The notes below the pieces were generated by a model that was not told the DNA's origin, searched no databases, and saw nothing but the letters and a program-made list of their open reading frames with translations. A stretch of 64,000 nt of DNA from Paraburkholderia sabiae (lineage in GTDB: Bacteria > Pseudomonadota > Gammaproteobacteria > Burkholderiales > Burkholderiaceae), in the NCBI RefSeq assembly GCF_030412785.1, contig NZ_CP125295.1, positions 5,394,001 through 5,458,000 of the forward strand, written 5' to 3'. Shown piece by piece: positions 18,247-27,168 of the stretch. Every line of letters starts with the position of its first letter. The first letter of the stretch is position 1. Both the position numbers and the translations under genes were made by a program.

Positions 18247-18854
18247 TCGTGACGGCTCCGCGCGAGTCGCGACACCATATGCGTCGCCATGCCACGGAAA
18301 CCGCCCTGCACGCCGCGCCACAGACGCGGCAGCGCCCAGCTTGCGAGCACGAGGAAGCCGACCAGCAGCACGAGGAACAGTACGGGAACGAACAGCGCGA
18401 GCAACAGGCCACCGAACACGAGCCCGTCCTCAGCCGACGACGTGACGACATTCGACACGGGTTCCGGCGACAGGTTGATCAGCGCGCGGGTGCCCGCCTT
18501 CGTCAGATGCGACGCGCCCGCGAGCGTGCCGCCTGCCAGCGCGGCGATCGTCATCATGGCGGGATCGGCGTGGCCGAGCGCGCCGACGGCCAGCACGGCG
18601 CCCGCCGGAATGCGGATGAAGGTATGGACGGCGTCCCACAGCGAATCGAACGCGGGGATTTTGTCGGCGAGAAATTCGGCGAGGGTCAGCACCGCCGCCG
18701 CACCGATGACCCATGGCGACTGCAGGACGGAGAGCGTATCGGGGAGATGGATGAAGCCGGCGCGTCCGAAGACACCCGCGAGCAGGACGGTCAGATAAAG
18801 CCGCAAGCCGCTGCCCCACGACAGGCCCGCCGCAAGCGAAAGAGGTTCAAGCAT
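18243..18854 (-). CDS. DUF4126 domain-containing membrane protein
   Basis: 203 aa integral-membrane protein of the DUF4126 family. The N-terminal block SLAAGLSWGSGLRLYLTVLL is typical. Several hydrophobic helices follow, with a loop ADKIPAFDSLWDAVHTFIR between early helices and ASHLTKAGTRALINLSPEP in the middle. The C-terminus is basic. Function is unknown. It overlaps the downstream permease start (TTGA), so the two are probably translated together. Repeat copy C begins about 190 bp upstream of its start. Confidence 0.88.
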   Translation of the reverse strand: MLEPLSLAAGLSWGSGLRLYLTVLLAGVFGRAGFIHLPDTLSVLQSPWVIGAAAVLTLAEFLADKIPAFDSLWDAVHTFIRIPAGAVLAVGALGHADPAMMTIAALAGGTLAGASHLTKAGTRALINLSPEPVSNVVTSSAEDGLVFGGLLLALFVPVLFLVLLVGFLVLASWALPRLWRGVQGGFRGMATHMVSRLARSRHD

Positions 18855-19043
18855 GGCCGCCTCCGAGGCGCGCGTCGCGTGCCGTCAGTTCCAGCGGCTC
18901 GTGCCAGGGACGGGAAGTGCCAGAGGCTCCGCCGTGCCGAAGCCGCCGGATCCGCGCATCAAGGCCGCGCGGAGCAATTTCAGGATGAGTTTGGTCTCAT
19001 TATAGCTAGCTTCGCGGCGCGGGCGTTGGCGGCGGGTTTTGCG

Positions 19044-19702
19044 GCTTTTGGTCTGCGACGTTAGTCGCCAATCTGGGTTTTTGCTTTTTGCTGCGCTGGC
19101 ATCCGCTTTTTGCTGCGCTGGCATCCGCGATTTCGTATCTGTACTTCACGCGTTGCCCCTGTGCGGGGCGGCACCTACTTTTCTTTGCAGCGGCAAAGAA
19201 AAGTAGGCAAAAGAAAGCCGCTTTTGTACCTCCGGTGCCGGCCAGGATACCGCCACGGCTCACGGTCTTTGAGCTGTCACGCAGTGACGCAAACACTCCG
19301 TAGAAAGCCCGCAGTCAGGCGCGCGCGGCGCGAAGCATGACATCCACCTGGAGCACATTCGGTCAGCACGTTTTTTTGCGTTTTCCCTCGGTTGATTGCG
19401 GCGGTATGTGCTCCAGACTGTGTGGGGCTTTCGCGCCGTGCGTGGTTGACTACGGGCTATCTACAGAGTGCGAACGTCGCTGCGCGATAGCTCAACTGCG
19501 GTACGCCGCAGCGCCATCCTGGCCGGCACCGGAGGTTTGAAGCGGCTTTCTTTTGCCTACTTTTCTTTGCCGCTGCAAAGAAAAGTAGGTGCCGCCCCGC
19601 ACAGGGGCAACGCGTGAAGCACCGATACGAAATCGCGGACGCCAGCAAAGAAGAAAAGCGAAAAACGAGAATGGCGACTAGCGTCGCAGACAAAAAAAAC
19701 CA
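19044..19702. repeat. Long palindromic intergenic element, copy C
   Basis: Complete copy in the 848-bp gap between the DUF4126 gene and gdx. The inner core spans 19152-19612 (461 bp, the same length as copy B) with the same nested inverted blocks. Outer arms are a TCTGCGACG...GTCGCCA block near 19048 and its inverse near 19673-19691. The right end is an A-run followed by CCACTAA, in which the gdx stop codon is embedded. A 24-base stretch (CTTTTTGCTGCGCTGGCATCCG and flanks) is tandemly duplicated at about 19083-19130. The remaining gap, 18855-19043, should hold the DUF4126 promoter; I saw no further gene. Confidence 0.9.
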
Positions 19703-20023
19703 CTAATGCCCGGACGACAACTTAAGCCCAATCAACCCAACAACAATAAGCACCGCACTGCCAACACGCGCAATGGAAAGCGCTTCCCCCATGACCACGA
19801 TGCCAAAAATAAAAGCACCGACGGCGCCGATGCCAGTCCACACGGCATAAGCAGTTCCGAGCGGCAACTGCCGCATCGCCATAGCGAGCAAAACAAAACT
19901 GCCGAGCGCCGTCACGACGGTGAACACCGACGGCCAGAACCGGGTGAAACCTTCGGAGGTTTTAAGACCAGCCGCCCACGCGACTTCCAGCAGACCGGCG
20001 ATAAAGAGAAGAATCCAGGACAT
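19703..20023 (-). CDS. gdx: Guanidinium exporter Gdx (SugE-type small multidrug resistance protein)
   Basis: 106 aa SMR-family protein with four hydrophobic helices. The family Glu in helix 1 is present ([14 protein letters not shown], residue 13), with [17 protein letters not shown] in the middle and [11 protein letters not shown] at the end. The SugE/Gdx subgroup exports guanidinium in exchange for protons. The guanidine-II riboswitch directly upstream makes Gdx much more likely than a broad-spectrum EmrE-type pump. I chose the ATG at 20023 because GGGAG lies eight bases before it; an ATG five codons earlier would bury that site. The 3' codons become T-ending near the stop, which is fused to repeat copy C. 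Confidence 0.92.
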   Translation of the reverse strand: MSWILLFIAGLLEVAWAAGLKTSEGFTRFWPSVFTVVTALGSFVLLAMAMRQLPLGTAYAVWTGIGAVGAFIFGIVVMGEALSIARVGSAVLIVVGLIGLKLSSGH

Positions 20024-20044
20024 GAGACGAACTCCCATTGATGG

Positions 20045-20095
20045 ATGGGGCCGTCCCCGTTGAAAGCGGATGCAGCAAGGTCGTCCTTGCCGCTG
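20045..20095 (-). promoter_or_regulatory. Guanidine-II (mini-ykkC) riboswitch controlling gdx
   Basis: On the minus strand two short hairpins follow each other. GCAAGG-ACGA-CCTTGC corresponds to 20075-20090, and GGGG-ACGG-CCCC to 20047-20058. They are separated by 16 bases. Two small stems each capped by an ACGR loop is the defining architecture of the mini-ykkC / guanidine-II riboswitch, and the downstream gene is the SugE/Gdx type normally found under it. The second stem ends about 23 bases before the gdx start, close enough to affect access to its GGGAG ribosome site. Guanidine binding would be expected to raise expression. Confidence 0.9.
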
Positions 20096-20163
20096 ACAAT
20101 CATATCAAAATGAGGCAGCCATAAGCACCACCACATACGCGAACCGATATAAAACAAAACGCG

Positions 20164-20862
20164 TCAAACAACCCCGACCAGCCTATAACCAACGCCCGTC
20201 TCGGTAACGATATGCTCGGGCTGCGCCGGATCCCGCTCCAGCTTTTGCCGCAAATGCGCCATGTAAATCCGCAGATAGTGATGGCTCTCGACATGCGACG
20301 GCCCCCACACGTCGCGCAGCAACTGACGATGCGTCAGCACTCGCCCCGCATGCCGCACAAGCGTCGCGAGCAGCCGATATTCGAGCGGCGTCAGATGCAC
20401 GGGCTCGCCGTCGCGCGACACCTGCCGCAAGCCCAGATCGACGGTCACGCCGCCGAAATGCACCTGCGGCGTCTCGGCCGGACCGCCCTGATTGCGCCGC
20501 CGCAGATGCGCGCGTATCCGCGCCAGCAGTTCCGACACGCCGAAGGGTTTGGTCAGATAGTCGTCGGCGCCTGCGTCGAGCGCGGCAACCTTCTCGCTCT
20601 CCTGCGTGCGCGCCGACAGCACGATCACCGGCAACTCGCTCCAGCCGCGCAATTCGCGGATCACGTCGAGACCGTCCGTGTCGGGCAAACCGAGGTCGAC
20701 GATCACGAGATCGGGCTTGCGCGTCGCCGCTTCGATCAGCCCCTGCTTGCCCGTCGGCGCGTCGTGCACGACGATGCCCTCGCCTTCCAGCGACGCCCGC
20801 ACGAAGCGGCGGATCTGTTGTTCGTCTTCGATCAGTACGACGGTAATGCTCAGGTCGCTCAT
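20164..20862 (-). CDS. kdpE: KdpE response regulator
   Basis: 232 aa OmpR/PhoB-type response regulator activating kdp transcription under potassium limitation. The receiver domain holds IEDEQQ near the N-terminus, the phospho-acceptor region LVIVDLGLPDTDG (Asp near residue 56) and KPFGVSELLARI. The C-terminal winged helix includes LTPLEYRLLATLVRHAGRVLTHRQLLRDVWG and the final YRLV. Its start overlaps the kdpD stop by four bases (ATGA), indicating coupled translation. Confidence 0.95.
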   Translation of the reverse strand: MSDLSITVVLIEDEQQIRRFVRASLEGEGIVVHDAPTGKQGLIEAATRKPDLVIVDLGLPDTDGLDVIRELRGWSELPVIVLSARTQESEKVAALDAGADDYLTKPFGVSELLARIRAHLRRRNQGGPAETPQVHFGGVTVDLGLRQVSRDGEPVHLTPLEYRLLATLVRHAGRVLTHRQLLRDVWGPSHVESHHYLRIYMAHLRQKLERDPAQPEHIVTETGVGYRLVGVV

Positions 20863-23714
20863 GAGTCAGTATGCGGATGCGTATCGGCTTGTTGTGGAAG
20901 GCGTTGCGCAGGTTCGGGCTCGCCCGCTGCGTCGTCGGAGACATCGGACACGTCGGGCACGGGCGGCGGCGTTTCGATCGGCAGCGTGAACCAGAAACGC
21001 GCGCCCTCGACGCGGCCATCGGCTGCAATGCGATTCGTCGCGCCGATTTTACCGCCATGCGCTTCGGCGATCGCGCGACAGATCGCGAGTCCGAGGCCGA
21101 TGCCCGGCTTCGCCGACTCCTTCTCGCCGCGCGTGAACTTCTCGAAGATGCGGGCTTCCATGCCGGCCGGCAAGCCCGGTCCCGTATCGTCGACGGTCAC
21201 ACGCACAAACGGCTTGTCGTTCTCGTCGATACATTGCGCGCTGATCGTCAACGGCGTGTCGGGCGGCACGTACTTCGCGGCGTTCTCGAACAGGTTCGCG
21301 AAGAGCCGCTCCATCAGCACGGCATCGAGTTGCAGCAGCGGCAGATCGGCGGGCAGCGACACTTTCACCGGATGCCGCGCGAGCGTGCGCCGGCAGTCGC
21401 GCAACGCCGAACCGACCGTCTCTTCGAGCAGCGACCACTGACGGTTCAGCTTCAGGCTGCCCGCCTGCAGGCGCGCCATGTCGAGCAGATTCGTGACGAT
21501 GCCCGTCATCCGCAGCGCTTCTTCGTGGATCGCGTCGACCAGTTCACCCTGTGCCTCGTTGTGCTTGTCGGTCTGCGCATCGCGCTGTGCGGCCAGCATC
21601 GACGAAAAACCGACGATCGCCGTGAGCGGCGTGCGCAGATCGTGCGAAATCGCCGACAGCAGCGAGTTGCGCAGCCGCTCCGACTCCATGCTGACAAGCG
21701 CATCGCGCGCGATATCGACGTAATGCACGCGTTCCAGCGCGAGCGCGATCTGCGCGGCGAACGCGTCGAGCATCCGCTGCTGTTCGGGCACATCGAGTTC
21801 GCGCTCGTCCTGCATCGCGACGGCGAGCACACCGCGCGTGCGCATCGGCGCGCGCAGCGGCAGATACAGCGCCTTTGCGGCGGGCAGCGTGTCCGTGCCG
21901 TGGCCCGCGGGCTTCTGCTGGTCGTAGACCCACTGGCCGACATCGACATCGAGCGACGCGCCGTCGAGCATGATGTTGGTGTCGGGATCGTCGATCTTCT
22001 GCTTCACCTGATCCGCGCTGTCGGGCAGCAGCACGGCGACGCGTGCGCGAAACACCTCGCTCACATGCCGGCTGCCGATGCCGACGATCTGCTCCGTCGT
22101 CAGCGCCGCCGCGAGTTCGCGCGCCATCGCGTACATCGCGCCCGTGCGCTGCTCGCGCCGCCGCGCGACACTCGCCTCGCGCCGCAGACTCGACGTCAGA
22201 TGGCCGATCACAAGCGAAGTCAGCAGCATGCCCAGGAACGTCAGCAGATATTGCGTATCGCTCACAGAGAGTGACATGCGCGGCGGCACGAAAAAAAAGT
22301 CGAACGCGGCGACGGACAGGAACGACAGCATCACGCCAGGCCCGCGTCCCAACCTCACGGCCGTGAAGATCACGCCGAGCAGATACAGCATCACGAGATT
22401 CGCGAGATCGATCCGGTCGATCAGCTGACTCGCGATCAGCGTCACGCCCGCGCAGATCGCGACGGCCCACGCGTAGCTGCGCGGCGGCGAGCGCCGGTCG
22501 CGTGCAGCGATCAGCGCGTCGCGCCAGGCACGCCCTTCCTCGTCGGCGAGGCGCTCGCGCGTCGTGCCTCCCGTTTCGTCGCTGCTCGCGCGGATCAGCG
22601 TGAGATCGAGATCGCTCGCGCGTTCCGCGAGACGCTCGCCGAACGGACGACGCAGCCAGCGCACGAAGCCCGTCGCCGACGAGCCGCCCGCCACCAGCTT
22701 CGACACGTTGCGCACGCGCGCATAGCCGATCAACGTCGAGACGGCATCGGCGCCCGCGAGTGTTGCCGTTTCGGCGCCGAGTTCGGCGGCGAGCTTGAGC
22801 GCGTCGAGAGTACGTTCGCGGCGCGCGTCTGACAGACGCTGCAGCTTCGGCGTTTCGACATAGACGGCGATCCAGTCGGCCTTCAGGCTCGCCGCGAGGC
22901 GCGCGGCCGCGCGCACCAGCAGCGGCGCCTCAGGGCCGGGACCGACGCACACGAGCAGACGTTCGCGCGCCTGCCAGATGCGCTCGATCGAACGATCGGC
23001 GCGGTACTCGCGCATCTGCGCATCGACGCGATCCGCAGTGCGCCGCAGCGCCAGTTCGCGTAGCGCGATCAGATTGCCTTTGCGAAAGAAGTTGCGCACC
23101 GCGCGCTCGGCTTGCTGCGGCATGTAGACCTTGCCGTCGCGCATCCGGTCGAGCAGTTCTTCGGCGGGAAGATCGACGAGCGTCACTTCGTCGGCGCGAT
23201 CGAACACACGGTCGGGCACCGTCTCCCACACGCGGATGCCCGTGATCTGACCGACCACGTCGTTGAGGCTTTCCAGGTGCTGGACGTTGACAGTCGTGTA
23301 GACGTCGATGCCTGCATCGAGGAGTTCGTAGACGTCCTGCCAGCGTTTGGCATGGCGGGCGCCCTGCACGTTCGAGTGTGCGAGTTCGTCGACGAGGATC
23401 AGTTGCGGTTTTCTTTCTAGCGCTTTGTCGAGGTCGAATTCGGCTAGCAGTCTGTTTCTGTATTCGATGCGCGCGAGCGGCAGGACTTCGAGGCCTTCGA
23501 GCAATGCCGCCGTTTCGCTGCGACCGTGGGTTTCCGCTATGCCGACGACGACGTCGATACCCTCTTCTTTACGGCGCTTTGCCGCTTGCAGCATTGCATA
23601 GGTCTTGCCGACGCCGGCCGATGCGCCAAAGAAAACTTTGAGCTTGCCGCGCTGGCGTTTTTCTTCTTCACGCTGGAGTTTGTCGAGGAGCTCGTCGGGG
23701 TCGGGGCGGGGCAT
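20859..23714 (-). CDS. kdpD: KdpD sensor histidine kinase
   Basis: 951 aa membrane sensor kinase for low K+ or turgor, partner of KdpE. N-terminal KdpD domain with Walker A GASAGVGKTYAML (about 29-41) and LVDELAHSN. A UspA-like domain follows (about 250-370), then four close helices of the DUF4118 region (about 405-500), a GAF-like segment and the kinase core: H-box SAISHDLRTPLTAIVGF, N-box LFANLFENAAKYVP, DTGPGLP and GLGLAI. The 5' end lies 36 bp from repeat copy D; its first ~100 codons are richer in A-ending codons (AAA, GAA) than the rest. It is separated from kdpC by about 700 bp of repeat, so it may depend on a separate promoter. Confidence 0.95.
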   Translation of the reverse strand: MPRPDPDELLDKLQREEEKRQRGKLKVFFGASAGVGKTYAMLQAAKRRKEEGIDVVVGIAETHGRSETAALLEGLEVLPLARIEYRNRLLAEFDLDKALERKPQLILVDELAHSNVQGARHAKRWQDVYELLDAGIDVYTTVNVQHLESLNDVVGQITGIRVWETVPDRVFDRADEVTLVDLPAEELLDRMRDGKVYMPQQAERAVRNFFRKGNLIALRELALRRTADRVDAQMREYRADRSIERIWQARERLLVCVGPGPEAPLLVRAAARLAASLKADWIAVYVETPKLQRLSDARRERTLDALKLAAELGAETATLAGADAVSTLIGYARVRNVSKLVAGGSSATGFVRWLRRPFGERLAERASDLDLTLIRASSDETGGTTRERLADEEGRAWRDALIAARDRRSPPRSYAWAVAICAGVTLIASQLIDRIDLANLVMLYLLGVIFTAVRLGRGPGVMLSFLSVAAFDFFFVPPRMSLSVSDTQYLLTFLGMLLTSLVIGHLTSSLRREASVARRREQRTGAMYAMARELAAALTTEQIVGIGSRHVSEVFRARVAVLLPDSADQVKQKIDDPDTNIMLDGASLDVDVGQWVYDQQKPAGHGTDTLPAAKALYLPLRAPMRTRGVLAVAMQDERELDVPEQQRMLDAFAAQIALALERVHYVDIARDALVSMESERLRNSLLSAISHDLRTPLTAIVGFSSMLAAQRDAQTDKHNEAQGELVDAIHEEALRMTGIVTNLLDMARLQAGSLKLNRQWSLLEETVGSALRDCRRTLARHPVKVSLPADLPLLQLDAVLMERLFANLFENAAKYVPPDTPLTISAQCIDENDKPFVRVTVDDTGPGLPAGMEARIFEKFTRGEKESAKPGIGLGLAICRAIAEAHGGKIGATNRIAADGRVEGARFWFTLPIETPPPVPDVSDVSDDAAGEPEPAQRLPQQADTHPHTDS

Positions 23715-23749
23715 GGTCGGTCGGGATGCACTTTCGTGCGGGTATGGTG

Positions 23750-24416
23750 ACAGTTTTTTGTCTGCGACGCAGTCGCCATTCTGGTTTTTTGTTCTTGTTT
23801 TTGCTTTTGTCTGCGACGCAGTCGGTGTTTAGGTTTTCTTTGGCATCCGCGAATTCGTATCCGTGCTTCAGGCGTCGCCCCTGTGCGGGGCGGCACCTAC
23901 TTTTCTTTGCAGCGGCAAAGAAAAGTAGGCAAAAGAAAGCCGCTTCAAACCTCCGGTGCCCCGCCAGGATAACGCCACGGCACACGGTCTTTGAGCTGTC
24001 GCGCAACAACGCAAACACTCCGTAGAAAGCCCGCAGTCAACCGTGCGCGGCGCGAAAGATGACATCCACTCGGGGCACATTCGGTCGGCTTGTTTTCGTG
24101 TGTTTGCCGTCGCTCTGATTACGGCGGTATGTGCTCCAGACTGTGTGAGGTTTTCGCGCTGTGCGCGGTTGACTGCGGGCTTTCTACAGAGTGCGGACGT
24201 CGCAGCGCGATAGTTCAACTACGGCATGCCGCGGCGCTGCCCTGGCGGGCACCGGAGGTACAAAAGCGGCTTTCTTTTGCCTACTTTTCTTTGCCGCTGC
24301 AAAGAAAAGTAGGTGCCGCCCCGCACAGGGGCAACGCATGAAGCACAGACATGAAAACGCGGATGCCAGCGACAGCAAAAACCAAAAACCAACCAGCGTC
24401 GCAGACATCAACAAAC
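23750..24416. repeat. Long palindromic intergenic element, copy D, splitting the kdp locus
   Basis: Complete copy between kdpD and kdpC. The core spans 23874-24336 (463 bp) with all the nested inverted blocks of copies B and C. The left outer arm (TTTTTTGTCTGCGACGCAGTCGCCA) starts at about 23754 and carries a second partial GTCTGCGACGCAGTCG at about 23808. The right outer arm is shortened and ends GCGTCGCAGACATCAACAAACC next to the kdpC stop. The small hairpin (CGGCATGCCG) lies in the right arm, the side nearest the gene whose stop it follows. The 703-bp gap holds nothing else recognisable. Confidence 0.9.
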
Positions 24417-24417
24417 C

Positions 24418-24999
24418 TTAACCCCGCTGCGCATCATCAAGCGCAAGATTAAGCTCGAGCACATTGACCCGCGCCTCACCGAAGAGCCCAAACTGCCGAC
24501 CACGCGTATAGCGATCAACAAGCGCAGCAACATCATTAACATTCATCTTCCGCGCAGCAGCAACGCGCTCAACCTGATAAGCCGCCGCAGCAGGCGAAAT
24601 CTCCGGGTCCAACCCGCTCCCGGAGGAAGTAACAAGATCGACAGGAACGTCAACGCCCGAAGGCAAATGTCCAGCCGCCTGCAAGGCAGAAATACGTCCC
24701 TTCACCTCATCGGCAAGAGCAGGATTGATCGGCCCGAGATTCGACCCGCTCGAACCCTGCGCGTTGTACGGCATCGGCGACGTCGCCGACAGACGCCCCC
24801 AGAAGTACTGCGGCGCATCGAACTGCTGCCCGATCAGCCGCGAGCCGACAACCTTGCCGTCCTTTTCGATCAGACTGCCATTAACCTGATCGTGAAAAAC
24901 AGCCTGACCGAAGGCCGTCATCACAGCGGGATACGCCAGCCCCGTCACAGCCGTCAGCACGGCAAATATCACGACCATCGGGCGAAAAAGCGATTTCAT
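24418..24999 (-). CDS. kdpC: Potassium-transporting ATPase subunit KdpC
   Basis: 193 aa single-span subunit that stabilises the KdpFABC complex. The N-terminal helix (about 9-30) follows MKSLFRPM. Typical blocks are [35 protein letters not shown] near residue 122, and [24 protein letters not shown] near the end. It lies 41 bp after kdpB. The last dozen codons are unusually T-rich, and the TAA stop runs straight into repeat copy D. Confidence 0.95.
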   Translation of the reverse strand: MKSLFRPMVVIFAVLTAVTGLAYPAVMTAFGQAVFHDQVNGSLIEKDGKVVGSRLIGQQFDAPQYFWGRLSATSPMPYNAQGSSGSNLGPINPALADEVKGRISALQAAGHLPSGVDVPVDLVTSSGSGLDPEISPAAAAYQVERVAAARKMNVNDVAALVDRYTRGRQFGLFGEARVNVLELNLALDDAQRG

Positions 25000-25040
25000 G
25001 ATTCAGCTTCCTTGTTCTCTCATCCAAGCGCGCGCTGCGC

Positions 25041-27125
25041 TCACACCCAGCCGAACGCGGCCAGCACCATGTCGATCAGCTTGATCCCGATGAACGGCAC
25101 GATGATGCCGCCCAAACCGTAGACCAGCAGATTGCGCCTCAACAAAATCGCCGCGCCAAGCGGCCGGTACTTCACGCCCTTCAGCGCCAACGGAATCAGC
25201 AGCACGATGATCAGCGCGTTGAAAATCACGGCCGACATGATCGCGGACGTCGGCGTCGCCAGATGCATCACGTTCAGCGCGTTCAACGCCGGATACGTCG
25301 TCGCGAACGCGGCCGGAATGATCGCGAAGTACTTGGCGACGTCGTTTGCAATCGAGAACGTCGTCAGCGAGCCGCGCGTCATCAGCATCTGCTTGCCGAT
25401 CTCGACGATCTCGATCAGCTTGGTCGGATTCGAATCGAGATCGACCATGTTGCCCGCTTCCTTCGCGGCCTGCGTGCCCGTGTTCATCGCGACAGCAACG
25501 TCGGCCTGCGCGAGCGCGGGGGCATCGTTGGTGCCGTCGCCCGTCATCGCGACCAGCTTCCCTTCCGACTGATGCGCGCGGATCGTCGCGAGCTTCGTCT
25601 CCGGCGTGGCTTCGGCGAGGAAATCGTCGACGCCCGCTTCAGCCGCAATCGCCGCCGCCGTCAGACGGTTGTCGCCCGTCACCATCACGGTCTTGATGCC
25701 CATCTTGCGCAGTTCGGCAAAGCGCTCCTTGATGCCGCCCTTCACCACGTCCTTCAGTTCGATCACGCCGAGCACGCGCGCCGCGCCTTCCGTCTTCTCT
25801 GCGACGACGAGCGGCGTGCTGCCGCGACGCGCGACTTCCGCGACGGCCATCGACAGTTCTGCGGGGAAACGGCCGCCGTGCGCTTCGACGTAATGCTTCA
25901 CGGCATCCGCCGCGCCTTTGCGGATCTCACGGCCCGGCAGATCGACGCCACTCATGCGCGTCTGCGCGCTGAACGCAAGAAACACAGGATGCAACGCAGC
26001 CATGTCGCGCTGACGGATGTTGAAGCGCTGCTTAGCGAGCACGACGATGCTGCGGCCTTCCGGCGTTTCGTCCGACAGCGACGACAGTTGCGCGGCATCG
26101 GCGAGCGCTTCTTCCGCGACGCCCGAAGCCGGAATGAACTGCGACGCCTGGCGATTGCCGAGCGTGATCGTGCCCGTCTTGTCGAGCAGCAACACGTCGA
26201 CGTCGCCCGCCGCTTCGACTGCGCGGCCCGACGTGGCGATCACGTTCGCCTGCATCATGCGGCTCATGCCTGCGACGCCGATCGCGGACAACAAGCCGCC
26301 GATCGTCGTCGGAATCAGGCACACGAGCAGCGCGACGAGCGCGGTGATCGTCACCACGTGACCCTCCTTTGCGGCTTCGACGGAGAACATCGAGAACGGC
26401 AGCAGCGTCGCCGTGGCGAGCAGCAGCACGATGGTCAGCGCGACGAGCAGAATGGTCAGCGCGATTTCGTTCGGCGTCTTCTGACGCTTCGCGCCTTCGA
26501 CCATCGCGATCATGCGGTCGAGGAACGCTTCACCGGGGTTCGCCGTCACCTTCACGACGATCCAGTCGGACAGCACGCGCGTGCCGCCCGTCACCGACGA
26601 AAAGTCGCCGCCCGACTCGCGGATCACAGGCGCGGATTCACCCGTAATCGCCGACTCGTCGACGGACGCGACACCTTCGATCACTTCGCCGTCGGCGGGA
26701 ATCACGTCGCCCGTTTCGACGAGCACGACGTCGCCTTTACGAAGATCCGAGGCCGTCATGATGCGGATGGGCGACTTCGGATGCGGCTCGTTGAGCTTCT
26801 TCGCCATCACGTCTTTCTTTGCGCTGCGCAGCGATGCCGCCTGCGCTTTCGAGCGCCCTTCCGCGAGCGCTTCGGCAAAGTTCGCGAACAGCACCGTGAA
26901 CCACAGCCACAGCGTGACCGCGAGAATGAAGCCCGCGGGCGCCTCGGCCTGGCCCATCAGCGCGGCGATCCAGAGGATCGTCGTCAGGATGCTGCCGACG
27001 TACACGCAGAACATCACCGGATTGCGGAACTGCGTGTGCGGTTTGAGTTTCTTGAACGAGTCCACGATCGCCGGGCGCACGAGCGCCGGATCGAACATGG
27101 ACCGGGTGGCGGAATGGTCAGTCAT
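25041..27125 (-). CDS. kdpB: Potassium-transporting ATPase ATP-binding subunit KdpB
   Basis: 694 aa P-type ATPase subunit of the high-affinity K+ pump. The phosphorylation motif [14 protein letters not shown] (Asp near residue 316), the actuator-loop [10 protein letters not shown], the hinge [20 protein letters not shown] and [16 protein letters not shown] are all intact. Hydrophobic segments match the usual seven helices, with the last three beyond residue 590. Length is close to the E. coli protein (682 aa). It sits between kdpA (43 bp upstream) and kdpC. Confidence 0.97.
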   Translation of the reverse strand: MTDHSATRSMFDPALVRPAIVDSFKKLKPHTQFRNPVMFCVYVGSILTTILWIAALMGQAEAPAGFILAVTLWLWFTVLFANFAEALAEGRSKAQAASLRSAKKDVMAKKLNEPHPKSPIRIMTASDLRKGDVVLVETGDVIPADGEVIEGVASVDESAITGESAPVIRESGGDFSSVTGGTRVLSDWIVVKVTANPGEAFLDRMIAMVEGAKRQKTPNEIALTILLVALTIVLLLATATLLPFSMFSVEAAKEGHVVTITALVALLVCLIPTTIGGLLSAIGVAGMSRMMQANVIATSGRAVEAAGDVDVLLLDKTGTITLGNRQASQFIPASGVAEEALADAAQLSSLSDETPEGRSIVVLAKQRFNIRQRDMAALHPVFLAFSAQTRMSGVDLPGREIRKGAADAVKHYVEAHGGRFPAELSMAVAEVARRGSTPLVVAEKTEGAARVLGVIELKDVVKGGIKERFAELRKMGIKTVMVTGDNRLTAAAIAAEAGVDDFLAEATPETKLATIRAHQSEGKLVAMTGDGTNDAPALAQADVAVAMNTGTQAAKEAGNMVDLDSNPTKLIEIVEIGKQMLMTRGSLTTFSIANDVAKYFAIIPAAFATTYPALNALNVMHLATPTSAIMSAVIFNALIIVLLIPLALKGVKYRPLGAAILLRRNLLVYGLGGIIVPFIGIKLIDMVLAAFGWV

Positions 27126-27168
27126 TTCTTCCTCTAATTGCTTCGCCGTTTTTATGTCGCGTGGCGTA

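Noticed and set aside
15655..18252. An 865-codon open frame opposite the YbbP-type permease
   Set aside because: It is the antisense shadow of a gene with GC-ending codons; its product is Arg/Gln/His-rich and has no domain.
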